Source: Polyangiaceae bacterium (GTDB lineage Bacteria; Myxococcota_A; Polyangia; Polyangiales; Polyangiaceae). Taken from it: a stretch of 64,000 bases of DNA. The position numbers and the translations under genes are program-made. The stretch is taken from assembly GCA_025936045.1 (NCBI GenBank), contig JAICUB010000032.1, forward strand, positions 1 through 64,000. Reading direction: 5' to 3'. The notes under the pieces are model-generated. The model was not told the DNA's origin. It did not search any database and saw nothing but the letters and a program-made list of their open reading frames with translations. Below are positions 46,260-55,683 of the stretch, one piece after another. Within the stretch, counting starts at the first letter, position 1, and each line of letters begins with the position of its first letter.

Positions 46260-49200
46260 ATGACGGACAGCGGAGAGCTAGGAAGGCCGGGCCAGCGGTC
46301 GCCCGATCTCGGCAAGGGCGACGCCGGGCCGGCGCATCTCGTTCAATTTTACGACAACGACGAGGCCCTTCTCGAACGGGTCGCGACGTTCGTGCGCGCG
46401 GGACTCGAGGGCGGTGACTTCGTCATTGCGATCGTCACCGAGGCACACGCGGCTGCGCTCGAAGACCGGCTCGGATCGGTGACGGGTTCGAAGGCGAGCG
46501 ATCAGGCGCGCGTACTTTTCTTCGATGCCGACGCGATGCTCTCGAAGTTCATGCGAAACGGCGAGCCGGACCCCCTGCTCTTCGAGGCCGAAGTCGGAGG
46601 CGTCATCGCGGAAAGGGTCAGGGCCGCTGGGGCGGCCAAGGTCCGAGCGTTCGGCGAAATGGTGAACGTTCTTTGGCAAGAAGGCCAACGGAACTCCGCG
46701 CTTCGCCTGGAAGAACTCTGGAACGATCTGCAAACTCGCCACCGCTTCACTCTGCTCTGCGCCTACGCGATTTCGAACTTCTTCAAGCAGCCCGCGGAGC
46801 TGCAAAGAGTCTGCGCCGCGCACACGCACGTTCTCGAGCGCGAGGTGACGGCTGATACGGCGCTGCCACCTCAATATGCGCGCCGTTTGGCGCGGGAAAT
46901 TGCCCACCGTGAGGAAGTGGAGGTCGCGCTGCGCGACTCTTTGCGCGAGATGCGCGCCAAGGACGAGGAGCTCCGCGACTTCCTCGAAAACGCGAGCATC
47001 GGCATGCACCGGGTCGGTGCGGACGGCAGGATCCTGTGGGCGAACCGCGCCGAGCTGGAGATGCTCGGGTACGCCGAGAACGAATACGTAGGACGGCCCA
47101 TCGCGGAGTTCCACGTCGACGAGCCCGTGATCTCGGACATCCTCGAGCGGCTCGCCTGTGGTGAGACGCTGCACGAGGTCGAAGCCCGCGTCCGCGCCAA
47201 AGACGGAACGATACGGCACGTCCTCATCAATTCGAGCGTGTATACGCGGGACGGCAAGTTCATCCACACGCGCTGCTTCACGCGCGACATCACGGAGCGA
47301 CGAAGGGCCGAAGAGGCACGGTCGCGCAGCGAGGAACAGTTCCGGATCGTGACGGACGCGCTTCCCGTTCTCGTGTCCTACGTCGACACCGACGGACGGT
47401 ACCAGTTCGTGAGCGCTGCCTACGAGCGTTGGTTCGGGCGCCCGCGCGAGGATATCCTCGGGAAACACCTGTCGGAGCTGCTCGGTTCGGAAGGCTACGC
47501 AAAGACGCAGCCGCATGTCGAACGAGCGCTGCGCGGCGAGTCAGTCGCGTTCGAGGAAGACGTCCGGTACGCCGACGGCCGCACGCGCTCGATCGAGGCG
47601 ACGTACATCCCTCAGCGGTCGCCCGGCGGCGTCGCGGGGTTCGTCGCACTCGTGAGCGACGTGAGTGAGCGGAAGCGTCTGGAACGATTTCGCGCGGCGG
47701 CCGCCGCGCGCGCGGAACGACTTTGGAAAGTCACGGCCGCCATCGCCCACGCCGTCTCGAGCGAACAGGTCTACGAGGCTCTGGTGGACCGGATCTACGA
47801 AATGCTCGGCGCGACGAGCGTCGCGCTCTGGCTCGCCGAGGAGGACGGCCTCAACGTGCGGCTCGCTCGCCAGAAGGGCTACGCCGAGGCCACTGCGGAG
47901 CGTTTCGTGCGGCTTCGTCTGAGCGACTCGCCGTCGATCCCCGCTGCCGATTGTATCCGTCTCGGAGAGCCGATCTGGGTCCGCTCGCAGGCCGAGCTCC
48001 TCGAGCAGTATCCGCATCTCGCCCCTTCGGTGACCCCCGGGGTGTCGTATCGAATCTCGTGTCTGCCGCTCGTCGTTCGCGGGCGTGTGCTCGGCGCGCT
48101 CGCGCTGACGACCGACGCCGCGCGCGAAGACGTCGACGAGGAACGAGATTTTTTGCTCCTCGCCGCACGCTACGCGAGCCAGGCCGTCGAACGGTTGCGT
48201 CTGCTCGAACTGGAGCGGCGGAGCAGAGCGGACGCCGACGACGCCGCTCGGCGCATGGGCGTTTTGAGTCATGCTACCCGTGCCTTCGTCGAGACCGGCC
48301 TCGAGCTCGATGCGCGGCTTCACGGCGTCGTGCTCGAGCTCGGAAAGACCCTGGGTAGCTCGGTGGAGATCGCGCTCCTCGAAGACGGGCTTTTGCATAC
48401 CTGTGCCGTGCATCACCCGGTACCGCAAGCGGAGGCCCGCCTGCGCCAATTGGCACAGGCGAGCCCCCTGCGCGCGGGCGAAGGGGTAAGCGGAGCGGTT
48501 GCCGTGAGCGGCGAGAGCGTGCTCATTCCTTCGATCGAGGTCACGGAGCTGATCGAACGCACGGCTCCGAGCTATCGCGCCTTTCTCGAACAATACCCGG
48601 TATATGCCATGCTGTGTGCCCCGCTTCATTCGCGCAGCGGAATCATCGGCGTGGTCACCGTCTCACGGACGAACGAGGGCGAGACCTATACGGGCGCGGA
48701 TCTGGAGCTACTCGAGGAGCTTGCTTCACGCGCCGCTGGAGCGATCGACAACAGCCGTCTCTACCACGAGGCCGAGGAAGCGCGCCGGCGCGCCGAGCAG
48801 CTCTATAACTTCGCCGAAGCGGTCGCCGTGGCGGACAACGTGAACGTCGTCTTCGACGCCGCGCTGACTGCCATTGCAGGCGCGCTCGGCACGGACCGGG
48901 TAGCGATCCTGACCCTCGACGGCCGCAAGAGCATGCGCTTCGTCGCCTGGCGTGGGCTCTCGGAGCGCTATCGCGCCGCCGTCGAAGGGCACTCGCCGTG
49001 GTCTCCGGACGCCACGTCGCCAGCGCCCGTGCTCGTTCCCGACGCGGCCGGGGATGATTCCCTCCGGTCGTACGTCGACCTTTTTCACGAAGAAAGCATC
49101 GGCGCCCTCGGGTTCCTTCCGCTGGTCAACCGTGAGCGTCTGCTCGGAAAGTTCATGGTTTACTACCCGAGCCCGCATCAATTCGCGAATCACGAGGTGG

Positions 49201-49979
49201 AGCTCGCTCTCGCAATAGCGAACCATCTCGCGTCGGTGATCGCCCGCTTCTCGGCGGTGGCAGCGCTCGAGGAGACGCTCCGAGCCAATGAGCTCTTCGC
49301 CGGAGTTTTGGCGCACGATCTCCAAAATCCACTTTCGGCCATGATGATGGCCGCGCAGGTCATGCTGATGAGGAACGAAGGCGATCCAGCCGCGAGACCG
49401 GTCAGCAAGATCCTCTCGAGCGGCAAGCGTATGGCACGGATGATCGAGCAGCTCCTCGACTTTACGCGCGCCCGTACCGGGGGAGGCATCCAGATCCAGC
49501 CGCGTGAGACCCACCTCGGCGAGCTCTCGGCACAGGCAGTCGATGAGCTCGAGCTTGCCCATCCCGAGTGGACGATTCGTTGCGACGCGTCGGGTGACCT
49601 CGGGGTGTGTTGGGATCCCGATCGCATGGTTCAAGTCATCTCCAACCTGGTGGCCAATGCGGGGCAGCACGGGGCGCAGGGCTCCCCGGTGATTGTTCGG
49701 CTGGACGGCTCGTCCGAATCCGAAGTCAAATTCGAGATTCACAACGCGGGCGCGATTCCGCCGAAGTTCCTCCCGAATATCTTCGATCCGTTCCGAAGCC
49801 ATCGCGGCGCCCACGTACGCGGGCTCGGACTCGGGCTCTTCATCGTCCGGCAGATTGTTCTTGCCCACGGGGGGACGGTGACCGTCTCGTCCTCGGAAGA
49901 GGCGGGGACGACCTTCCACGTCACCGTGCCGAGGGCGGTCAGACCGCTGGTTGACGCGCCGTCGGGCCGCATGAATTAG
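46260..49979 (+). CDS. Histidine kinase with MEDS/DcmR, PAS and GAF domains
   Basis: A 1239-residue soluble kinase. Residues 15-190 are a MEDS/DcmR sensory domain (HLVQFYDNDEALLERVATFVRAGLEGGDFVIAIVTEAH, only the opening is diagnostic), followed by two PAS domains (about 235-350 and 360-470), three GAF domains (about 490-650, 670-830, 850-1000) and a HisKA with His1019 in AHDLQNPLSAM. The ATPase part shows NLVANAGQHG, and GLGLGLFIVRQIV. There is no receiver domain, so a separate response regulator must exist. MEDS domains occur in sensors of small volatile or C1 compounds, but the ligand here is unknown. Confidence 0.9.
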   Translation: MTDSGELGRPGQRSPDLGKGDAGPAHLVQFYDNDEALLERVATFVRAGLEGGDFVIAIVTEAHAAALEDRLGSVTGSKASDQARVLFFDADAMLSKFMRNGEPDPLLFEAEVGGVIAERVRAAGAAKVRAFGEMVNVLWQEGQRNSALRLEELWNDLQTRHRFTLLCAYAISNFFKQPAELQRVCAAHTHVLEREVTADTALPPQYARRLAREIAHREEVEVALRDSLREMRAKDEELRDFLENASIGMHRVGADGRILWANRAELEMLGYAENEYVGRPIAEFHVDEPVISDILERLACGETLHEVEARVRAKDGTIRHVLINSSVYTRDGKFIHTRCFTRDITERRRAEEARSRSEEQFRIVTDALPVLVSYVDTDGRYQFVSAAYERWFGRPREDILGKHLSELLGSEGYAKTQPHVERALRGESVAFEEDVRYADGRTRSIEATYIPQRSPGGVAGFVALVSDVSERKRLERFRAAAAARAERLWKVTAAIAHAVSSEQVYEALVDRIYEMLGATSVALWLAEEDGLNVRLARQKGYAEATAERFVRLRLSDSPSIPAADCIRLGEPIWVRSQAELLEQYPHLAPSVTPGVSYRISCLPLVVRGRVLGALALTTDAAREDVDEERDFLLLAARYASQAVERLRLLELERRSRADADDAARRMGVLSHATRAFVETGLELDARLHGVVLELGKTLGSSVEIALLEDGLLHTCAVHHPVPQAEARLRQLAQASPLRAGEGVSGAVAVSGESVLIPSIEVTELIERTAPSYRAFLEQYPVYAMLCAPLHSRSGIIGVVTVSRTNEGETYTGADLELLEELASRAAGAIDNSRLYHEAEEARRRAEQLYNFAEAVAVADNVNVVFDAALTAIAGALGTDRVAILTLDGRKSMRFVAWRGLSERYRAAVEGHSPWSPDATSPAPVLVPDAAGDDSLRSYVDLFHEESIGALGFLPLVNRERLLGKFMVYYPSPHQFANHEVELALAIANHLASVIARFSAVAALEETLRANELFAGVLAHDLQNPLSAMMMAAQVMLMRNEGDPAARPVSKILSSGKRMARMIEQLLDFTRARTGGGIQIQPRETHLGELSAQAVDELELAHPEWTIRCDASGDLGVCWDPDRMVQVISNLVANAGQHGAQGSPVIVRLDGSSESEVKFEIHNAGAIPPKFLPNIFDPFRSHRGAHVRGLGLGLFIVRQIVLAHGGTVTVSSSEEAGTTFHVTVPRAVRPLVDAPSGRMN

Positions 49980-50147
49980 CAACGCCCGTTCTTCGTCGGG
50001 GCAGAGGCGAGGCAATTCGGGAGACTCGAGGCGCGACGCAGCGCGGCTGTCTGACACGAACTTCTGGGTAAAGGGCTGAGACGCCGTAAGCCGCGATTGG
50101 CGCGCATCGAGGGGCATTCCGCCCGTGGCCGGCTGTCACGAGCGCAA

Positions 50148-50163
50148 CGGCATGCGCTTTGCT
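50148..50163 (+). promoter_or_regulatory. Candidate sigma-54 promoter for the BON operon
   Basis: CGGCATGCGCTTTGCT matches TGGCACGNNNNTTGCW except at the first base and one C-to-T in the -24 block; GG and GC are spaced correctly. The start site would be near 50174, giving a 33-base leader with AAGGAGA at the right distance before ATG 50207. Confidence 0.55.
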
Positions 50164-50206
50164 CTCGAGGTGGGGCCGCAACCGTTCGGCGAGCCAAGGA
50201 GAATCG

Positions 50207-50764
50207 ATGACACGTTATCTTGCTTCATTGTTGTGCGGACTCTGTGCCGCGGCGTGCGCTACGAATAAGCCGGCCGACGCACCGCAGGAGCCCGCGCGCA
50301 ACGACTCGACGCCGGCGCTGGCGAGCACTGCCGACACGACTCCCATTTCTGACGGTGCGCTCGACCCCGTGCCCGCGCCGCAGGCCGAAGGAGATGCCCG
50401 CAGCGCGACGTCGTCCGGTGGCACGGCAGCGCCGGCCGCGACGGATTACAAGACCATGGACGCAAACGTCGCGCCCGACAACACGAAGACGAACGAGCGG
50501 GACAAGAAGGGTACGGCCCCAACTCCGCTCGATCAGGGCGAGAGCCAGTCGGATCTCGCTATCACGCAGAAGATCCGGCAAGCGGTGGTCGGCGACCACT
50601 CGCTCTCCTTCGACGCGAAGAACGTGAAGATCATCACGCGGAACGGGAAGGTCACGCTGCGCGGGCCCGTGAGCTCGAACGAAGAGCGCACCGCGATTCA
50701 GTCCGCCGCGCAAAAGGTGGCGGGCGCGGGGAACGTCGATAACCAACTCGAATTGAAGAAGTGA
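50207..50764 (+). CDS. BON-domain lipoprotein
   Basis: A 185-residue lipoprotein. Signal and lipobox AAAC, an Asp/Ala/Pro-rich linker, then one BON domain at about 115-185 (ITQKIRQAVVGDHSLSFDAKNVKIITRNGKVTLRGPVSS, split; ERTAIQSAAQKVAGAGNVDNQL). BON domains bind membranes or cell wall and are typical of envelope-stress proteins such as OsmY. AAGGAGA precedes ATG 50207, which I prefer to the upstream in-frame start at 50159. The stress-type gene follows eight bases after its stop. Confidence 0.9.
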   Translation: MTRYLASLLCGLCAAACATNKPADAPQEPARNDSTPALASTADTTPISDGALDPVPAPQAEGDARSATSSGGTAAPAATDYKTMDANVAPDNTKTNERDKKGTAPTPLDQGESQSDLAITQKIRQAVVGDHSLSFDAKNVKIITRNGKVTLRGPVSSNEERTAIQSAAQKVAGAGNVDNQLELKK

Positions 50765-50772
50765 AATATATC

Positions 50773-51324
50773 ATGAGCAAAAATACGACTGTGATTGGCA
50801 TTGTCGACAGCCAGAGCCAGGCCGAGCAAATCGTCAGTGCCCTTCAGAACGGCGGTGTCCCCGTGTCCGACATCTCCGTGCTTCTGCCCGACAAGCGGGG
50901 CACGAAGGATTTCGCCCACGAGCACCACACCAAGGCGCCCGAGGGCGCCGTAGCCGGTGTCGCCGGCGGTGGCCTCGTCGGAGGCACCATCGGACTCCTC
51001 GCGGGCATCGGCGCCCTCGCGATTCCCGGTCTTGGCCCGTTCATCGCGGCCGGGCCGCTGATGGCGGCGCTGAGCGGTGCCGCCGCGGGCGCCGCCGTGG
51101 GTGGCGTCGCCGGTGCGCTGATTGGTTTGGGCATCCCCGAGCTCGAAGCGAAGAAGTACGAGGGTAAACTGAAGGGCGGCAACATCTTGATGGCCGTTCA
51201 CGTCGACAACGGTGAGGAACGCAAACGCGCCGAGGAGATCCTCAAGCGGGGCAACGCTCACGACATCAGCACGACGAGTGAAGCGTCCGTCCCGAAGGAG
51301 AAGGCCGCCGGTCCTCGCGCTTAG
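50773..51324 (+). CDS. General-stress-type membrane protein (YflT/DUF1269-like)
   Basis: A 183-residue protein: an N-terminal mixed domain (TTVIGIVDSQSQAEQIVSALQNGGVPVSDISVLLP) resembling YflT/GsiB-type general stress proteins, then two or three Gly/Ala-rich membrane segments (AGVAGGGLVGGTIGLLAGIGALAI, LMAALSGAAAGAAVGGVAGALIGL, split) and a C-terminal ferredoxin-like tail (GGNILMAVHVDNGEER). It is most likely co-transcribed with the BON lipoprotein from the sigma-54 promoter. Function unknown. Confidence 0.8.
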   Translation: MSKNTTVIGIVDSQSQAEQIVSALQNGGVPVSDISVLLPDKRGTKDFAHEHHTKAPEGAVAGVAGGGLVGGTIGLLAGIGALAIPGLGPFIAAGPLMAALSGAAAGAAVGGVAGALIGLGIPELEAKKYEGKLKGGNILMAVHVDNGEERKRAEEILKRGNAHDISTTSEASVPKEKAAGPRA

Positions 51325-51349
51325 CGGGGCACGGCTTCCACTGTCGTGG

Positions 51350-52153
51350 TCAGGCCGTCGAAGCTGCCTCGGCCCGCAAGACGATGGGCCAGGGCAGCTT
51401 CGTCTCGAACAAGTGCTTTCGATGCGCGACGAGCGCCGGGGTGACATAGGCGCCGATTTGCTCGACCAAGTACGCGAGTGCGGGGCGCACGCGCGGTTGC
51501 AACTGGGGGCAGTCGGCGTCCGCCAACGGGACCGCGTACGTCAGGCATGTCGCCAAGTAGATGTCGAGCGCCGTGAGCTGGGCGCCGAGCAGATAGCGGT
51601 GGCCCGCAGCGTGGCTCCGCGCGAGCTCGGCGTCGAACAGCGCGAGGACTTCGCGCAGGCGCGCGAGCGCCGCCGGGATGCGTTCGGGCGCGTAGCCGTA
51701 TTTGCGGGCGAGATACTGCGCGACGGGGAGCGAGAAGGAGCGTGTGCCGCCGGAGGCGAGCCCCCCGTCGATCATGACGAGACGCGAGCACCAGCCGAAG
51801 CCCCCCTCTCCGCAGAGCTCGTGGGCGAGGCCGTGGTGCCGGATGCGCGCCTCGGGCTCGGCTGGAATCAGCGGGACGCCGCCTTGACGTTCGGCGAAGG
51901 CGAGGATTTCAGCCCAGCCGGTGCGCGGCGGTTCTTCGTCCGTGAGCAACACCGGCACGTTCAGCGCGCCCGTCCAGGTCCGCAATGCCTCGTCGACGCG
52001 CGGGTAGCCGATCACCTGAATCGGTAACTCCTTCACGTGAAAGATCCCTTTCGCCGCCTCGGACCAGGGGCTCGGAAGGTTGCCGGCGACCACCAGCCGT
52101 GGGCCGCTCGCGGAACGCGCGGTGTCGACATCGAGGAACGTCAGCGAGGTCAT
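51350..52153 (-). CDS. Glutathione S-transferase-like protein
   Basis: A 267-residue protein. The N-terminal 80 residues include PSPWSEAAKGIFHVKELP, NVPVLLTDEEPPRTGWAEILAFAE, as in the GST thioredoxin-like domain with a cis-Pro before VLL. The C-terminal helical domain includes RYLLGAQLTALDIYLAT, the family's helix signature. Catalytic residue and substrate are not evident. Convergent with the stress-protein gene. Confidence 0.82.
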   Translation of the reverse strand: MTSLTFLDVDTARSASGPRLVVAGNLPSPWSEAAKGIFHVKELPIQVIGYPRVDEALRTWTGALNVPVLLTDEEPPRTGWAEILAFAERQGGVPLIPAEPEARIRHHGLAHELCGEGGFGWCSRLVMIDGGLASGGTRSFSLPVAQYLARKYGYAPERIPAALARLREVLALFDAELARSHAAGHRYLLGAQLTALDIYLATCLTYAVPLADADCPQLQPRVRPALAYLVEQIGAYVTPALVAHRKHLFETKLPWPIVLRAEAASTA

Positions 52154-52228
52154 ACGCCGACGCTAGCACGTGCTGCGAACGGCTCCGCTCGTGCTCGCCC
52201 GAACGCGTTCGGGGCTCGCGCAGCCGCG

Positions 52229-52813
52229 TTAGCGCCCGCCCCACGGATTCATCAAGTCGAGCTGGCGTTCGTGACGCAGGAGCACGCGCAGCGCCTCGCG
52301 GCGTTCGTTCGAAAGCCCGTTCTGCGGATCGAAGCCGTACTCGCGCAGACCCTCGAGCAGCTGCTCCAGACGCTGTCGCTCCGAAGCCGGAGTCGCTGGC
52401 TGCGGCGACTCGGCGAGCGCAACCTTCGCGGCGGCCGGCGCTGCGACGGACGGTCCCGTAGCGGGCGCTCCTGCGGCCGGCGGTACTACGGCCGGCGTGG
52501 CCGGGTGAGCCTCCGCCAGGAAGTCCCCTTGCGAGCGAAGCGGATCGGTCTTCGGTCGATCGCGCGAGGTCTCGACGGCGACCGAGTGCGGCTCGGACGT
52601 CGTTTCACACCCGCGTGTCTGACTTGCCAACCTCTGTTCCATCTCGAGCAGCCGGGCCTCCAGCTGGATGAGCCGTGCGTGCTCACGCATCGCTTGGGCA
52701 CGCGTGGAGCGCGCTTGCAAATCTGCCGCTCCCTCAGCCCTCGGTGCGGCCGCCCCGCAACCGAGCAGGCTCCCGAGCAGGAGTACGACTGGAAGCGTCA
52801 GCCGGTGCCGCAT
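52229..52813 (-). CDS. Coiled-coil lipoprotein of unknown function
   Basis: A 194-residue lipoprotein: lipobox LLGC, a helical coiled coil from about 35-65 (ARSTRAQAMREHARLIQLEARLLEMEQRLASQ, split) and a disordered Pro/Ala/Val-rich part, ending in a helical region (SERQRLEQLLEGLREYGF, NERREALRVLLRHERQLDL). The C-terminal piece is reminiscent of small Myxococcota envelope proteins but I do not recognise the family. I chose ATG 52813 because it begins a standard signal; the frame is open to 52876. Confidence 0.65.
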   Translation of the reverse strand: MRHRLTLPVVLLLGSLLGCGAAAPRAEGAADLQARSTRAQAMREHARLIQLEARLLEMEQRLASQTRGCETTSEPHSVAVETSRDRPKTDPLRSQGDFLAEAHPATPAVVPPAAGAPATGPSVAAPAAAKVALAESPQPATPASERQRLEQLLEGLREYGFDPQNGLSNERREALRVLLRHERQLDLMNPWGGR

Positions 52814-52891
52814 CGCGCACTGGAAAAATAGCACCAGGCGACGGCGCGTGTGAGAAGTTCGCGGATCCAGCGACAAAAGGTGCGCGCGCGG

Positions 52892-53299
52892 CTAGCGCAG
52901 CTGCTTTCGGACCTTCTTGATGAAGGTCTGCGTGCACTTGCCGTGGCTGCCTTCGTATTCGATGATTTCACGCACGAGCCGCGTCTTCGTCTCGGCCGAT
53001 AGCCCGGAGGCGTTGACCTCGTTCGCGAGCGTCGTTCCGTCGTGCGTCGTCGGCCAGGTCGCTTTCGCGGGGACCGCCGCCTTCGATGGGGTGACGTGGT
53101 GAGACGGCTTCGTCTTCGTCACGTCTCTGAACAGCGGCTCTTCGACGCGGCGCCCGTTGCCATGGCAGGCGGGGCAGGTCTTCGAGCTCCCACCGAACGA
53201 GTTGGCGATGCGTCCGTCACCTCCGCAAACACGACAGGATTCCACGAGGCTCTCGTATCCTCGACCTGCGGCGGCCGCCAGCGCGCTGCGCGTTTCCAC
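52892..53299 (-). CDS. Small DnaJ-type zinc-finger protein
   Basis: A 135-residue protein with two CxxCxGxG motifs (CRVCGGDG and CPACHGNG), i.e. one DnaJ-like zinc-binding unit, and a basic helical C-terminus (ETKTRLVREIIEYEG, IKKVRKQL). It lacks a J domain, so it is not a full DnaJ. Such small proteins are seen in Myxococcota without known function. Confidence 0.65.
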   Translation of the reverse strand: METRSALAAAAGRGYESLVESCRVCGGDGRIANSFGGSSKTCPACHGNGRRVEEPLFRDVTKTKPSHHVTPSKAAVPAKATWPTTHDGTTLANEVNASGLSAETKTRLVREIIEYEGSHGKCTQTFIKKVRKQLR

Positions 53300-53373
53300 G
53301 GAATCCGCGGCCGTTCTTGGGCCGCGGCCGCGCGACGGAGGGAGGCCGCGGCGGTGAAGCTCGACGGCGCGCC

Positions 53374-55440
53374 TCAGCCTGCAGCGGCGCCACTCGTGGC
53401 AACGGCGGACGGCTGGGGGTCGGGGGCGTCCTGAGCGATTGAAGCAAGCAACATCTCGAGGCCGGTCATCGTGTGCGGTTTGTCCAAGAAACCGACGACG
53501 TTCGGCATCTTGAGGAGCTTCGACGCGTCTTCCGCCTGAAAGCCGCTGGTGATGAGCACGGGGATGTTACCGCGAACACTGCGGAGCTGAGCGAGCGTTT
53601 GCTCGCCGGATTGCTCGGGCATGGTCAGGTCGAGGACGACGAGATCGACCGAGTCCAGCTGCGCTTCGAGGAGCTCGACCCCGCGCCGGCCGCTGTCGGC
53701 GATGACGACCCGATGTCCGAGCTCGCTCAGCATTCTGCCCGTCACCAAGCGCACCGCCGGCTCGTCGTCGATGAGCAGGATGCTGCGGGCTCGGGGGGGC
53801 GCGTCCGACGCGGGTCGAGTTTTGGATTGGCGTGGCATGGACTCGTGCGCGATCGGCAAGAGGAGGCCGAAGCTCGTTCCTCGCGCTGACGTCGCGTCGA
53901 CGCCGAGCCAGCCGCGGTGCGCTCGAACGATGCCGGACGCGGCGGCGAGGCCCATCCCGCGTCCGGTCCCCTTCGTCGAGAAAAAAGGCTCGAACAGGTG
54001 TTCGCGTGCTTCGGGATGAATGCCCGCGCCCGTGTCGCTGACCGTCACCTTCACGTAGTCGCCCGCGCCGATTCCATACGGCTCGTTGTCCGGCGCATCG
54101 AGCCGGATCGATTCGGTCCGCAGCGTCAAGCAGCCGCGCCTTCCCTCCATCGCGTCGAGCGCGTTGAGCATCAGATTGGTGACCACCTGGCGCAGCTGAA
54201 AGCGATCCGCGCCGACCGGCGGCAACCCCGGGCCGAGCTCGAGGACCAGCTGGGCCCTGGACTCGACGGTGGCGTGCAATAGACGGAGGGCCGCGGCAAG
54301 CTCCGGATTGATCTCCAGCGCTTGAATCGCGAGGCTGCGCCGTCCCGCGTAGGCCAGCATCTGTTTGCTGAGCTGCGCGGCTTCTCCCGCGAAGGTCATG
54401 ACTTCGGTGAGACAGCGCGACAGCACGGGCGGCGCGTCGCTCGGGAGCTTGCGCAGAGCGACCTCGGCGTTGCCGACGACGCCGCAGAGCAGGTTGTTGA
54501 AGTCGTGAGCCACGCCGCCCGCCATCACGGCCAAGCTCTGCAGGGCCTGGCTGCGCTGCAGCTCGCGCTCGAGATCGCGCTGCCTGCGGTCCGTCACGAC
54601 ACGATCGGTGAGGTCGCGGACGACCCGCAGCGTCAGCTCATCGTGCGAGCCGTCCGGATCGAAGCGCGTCTCGGTGACGAGCAACAACGTGCGCGGGTTT
54701 CGCTCCAGCACGACTTCGTAGGAGTGGCGCTCGCCCAGCGTCGGCGACCTCGCGGCGAGCGTGCGGCGGCTCTCTGCCGTCAAGAGCTCGGAGAATGTCA
54801 GGCTCGAGAGCTCGTCGCGCGCGCCGCCGAGCGCCAAGGCGAGAGCCTGGTTCGCGAAGACGAAACGATCCCGTGCATCGAAGAGACCCACTCCTTCCCC
54901 GAGGCTTTCCACCAGTGCGCGTTGCATACGTTCGCTGTAGCGCAGCGATTCCTCGCTCCGCCTCCGCGCTTCCATTTCGCGGCGCAGCTCGGCATTCAGC
55001 GCGAGCGTACGCCGGCGTGAATCGACCACGAGTCCGAGGCCACCTGCGAGCACGAGCTTGACGAGTAACGCGATGAGGCCGGCGACGTTCCCGGTCTCGG
55101 CGCTCGCGCGGAGGTCGAGAGCATGGCTGCGATCGATGACCGCGATAGCGACAATCACGACCAGTGCACCGCGCACGCCGAGCCAAGCCGCCGACACGAC
55201 GCAGAGCCCCAGGCCGAATAGAAAAGCCGGGTCGCCGATGCGGCCGTACAGCGTCAAGAACGACGCGCGGTAGGCGAGTATCAGCGCCGCCAGAACGCAG
55301 CCCTGCACGACGACGCTGCGGAGCGCGCGTTGCGCCGAGGCACGGCCAATCCGTCGACGCGACGGGTAAGAGCCGGCGACCGCCTCCCCCAGTTGAACCA
55401 AGGAACCAGGGTCGCTCGAACCGAACATCAGGCCGGTCAT
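53374..55440 (-). CDS. Membrane hybrid histidine kinase (PAS-HisKA-HATPase-REC)
   Basis: A 688-residue kinase. Three to five N-terminal membrane segments (about residues 30-145; ALILAYRASFLTLYG, LFGLGLCVVSAAWLGV, LIALLVKLVLAGG) form a MASE1/DUF4118-like sensor. A PAS domain (170-290) precedes HisKA with His312 in AHDFNNLL, HATPase (NLMLNALDAME, DTGAGI, GRGMGLAAASG) and a receiver with Asp604 in VLDLTMPE and the conserved Lys in DKPH. I chose ATG 55440; the open frame reaches 55491. Divergent from the CxxCH lipoprotein gene. Confidence 0.9.
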   Translation of the reverse strand: MTGLMFGSSDPGSLVQLGEAVAGSYPSRRRIGRASAQRALRSVVVQGCVLAALILAYRASFLTLYGRIGDPAFLFGLGLCVVSAAWLGVRGALVVIVAIAVIDRSHALDLRASAETGNVAGLIALLVKLVLAGGLGLVVDSRRRTLALNAELRREMEARRRSEESLRYSERMQRALVESLGEGVGLFDARDRFVFANQALALALGGARDELSSLTFSELLTAESRRTLAARSPTLGERHSYEVVLERNPRTLLLVTETRFDPDGSHDELTLRVVRDLTDRVVTDRRQRDLERELQRSQALQSLAVMAGGVAHDFNNLLCGVVGNAEVALRKLPSDAPPVLSRCLTEVMTFAGEAAQLSKQMLAYAGRRSLAIQALEINPELAAALRLLHATVESRAQLVLELGPGLPPVGADRFQLRQVVTNLMLNALDAMEGRRGCLTLRTESIRLDAPDNEPYGIGAGDYVKVTVSDTGAGIHPEAREHLFEPFFSTKGTGRGMGLAAASGIVRAHRGWLGVDATSARGTSFGLLLPIAHESMPRQSKTRPASDAPPRARSILLIDDEPAVRLVTGRMLSELGHRVVIADSGRRGVELLEAQLDSVDLVVLDLTMPEQSGEQTLAQLRSVRGNIPVLITSGFQAEDASKLLKMPNVVGFLDKPHTMTGLEMLLASIAQDAPDPQPSAVATSGAAAG

Positions 55441-55683
55441 AGGCCGGTACCCCCCACCTATCAAGCGACGAACGGCGTGACACGCGTCCAACGTTGCGAG
55501 GACCCCTCAGCCATGCCTGGGCGGGCAATTCCGTGGCCCCCACTTAACCCGCGCTACGTGGTGCCGTTAGCTCGCCACCGCGGCAGCGCCCGCGCTTCTC
55601 CATTCGAAGCGCGAGCGGGGAAGACGCCCGAACGATCTCGGGCTCGGACAGGTGCGTTTGCCGGGCGGAGAAGGAGAACCACG

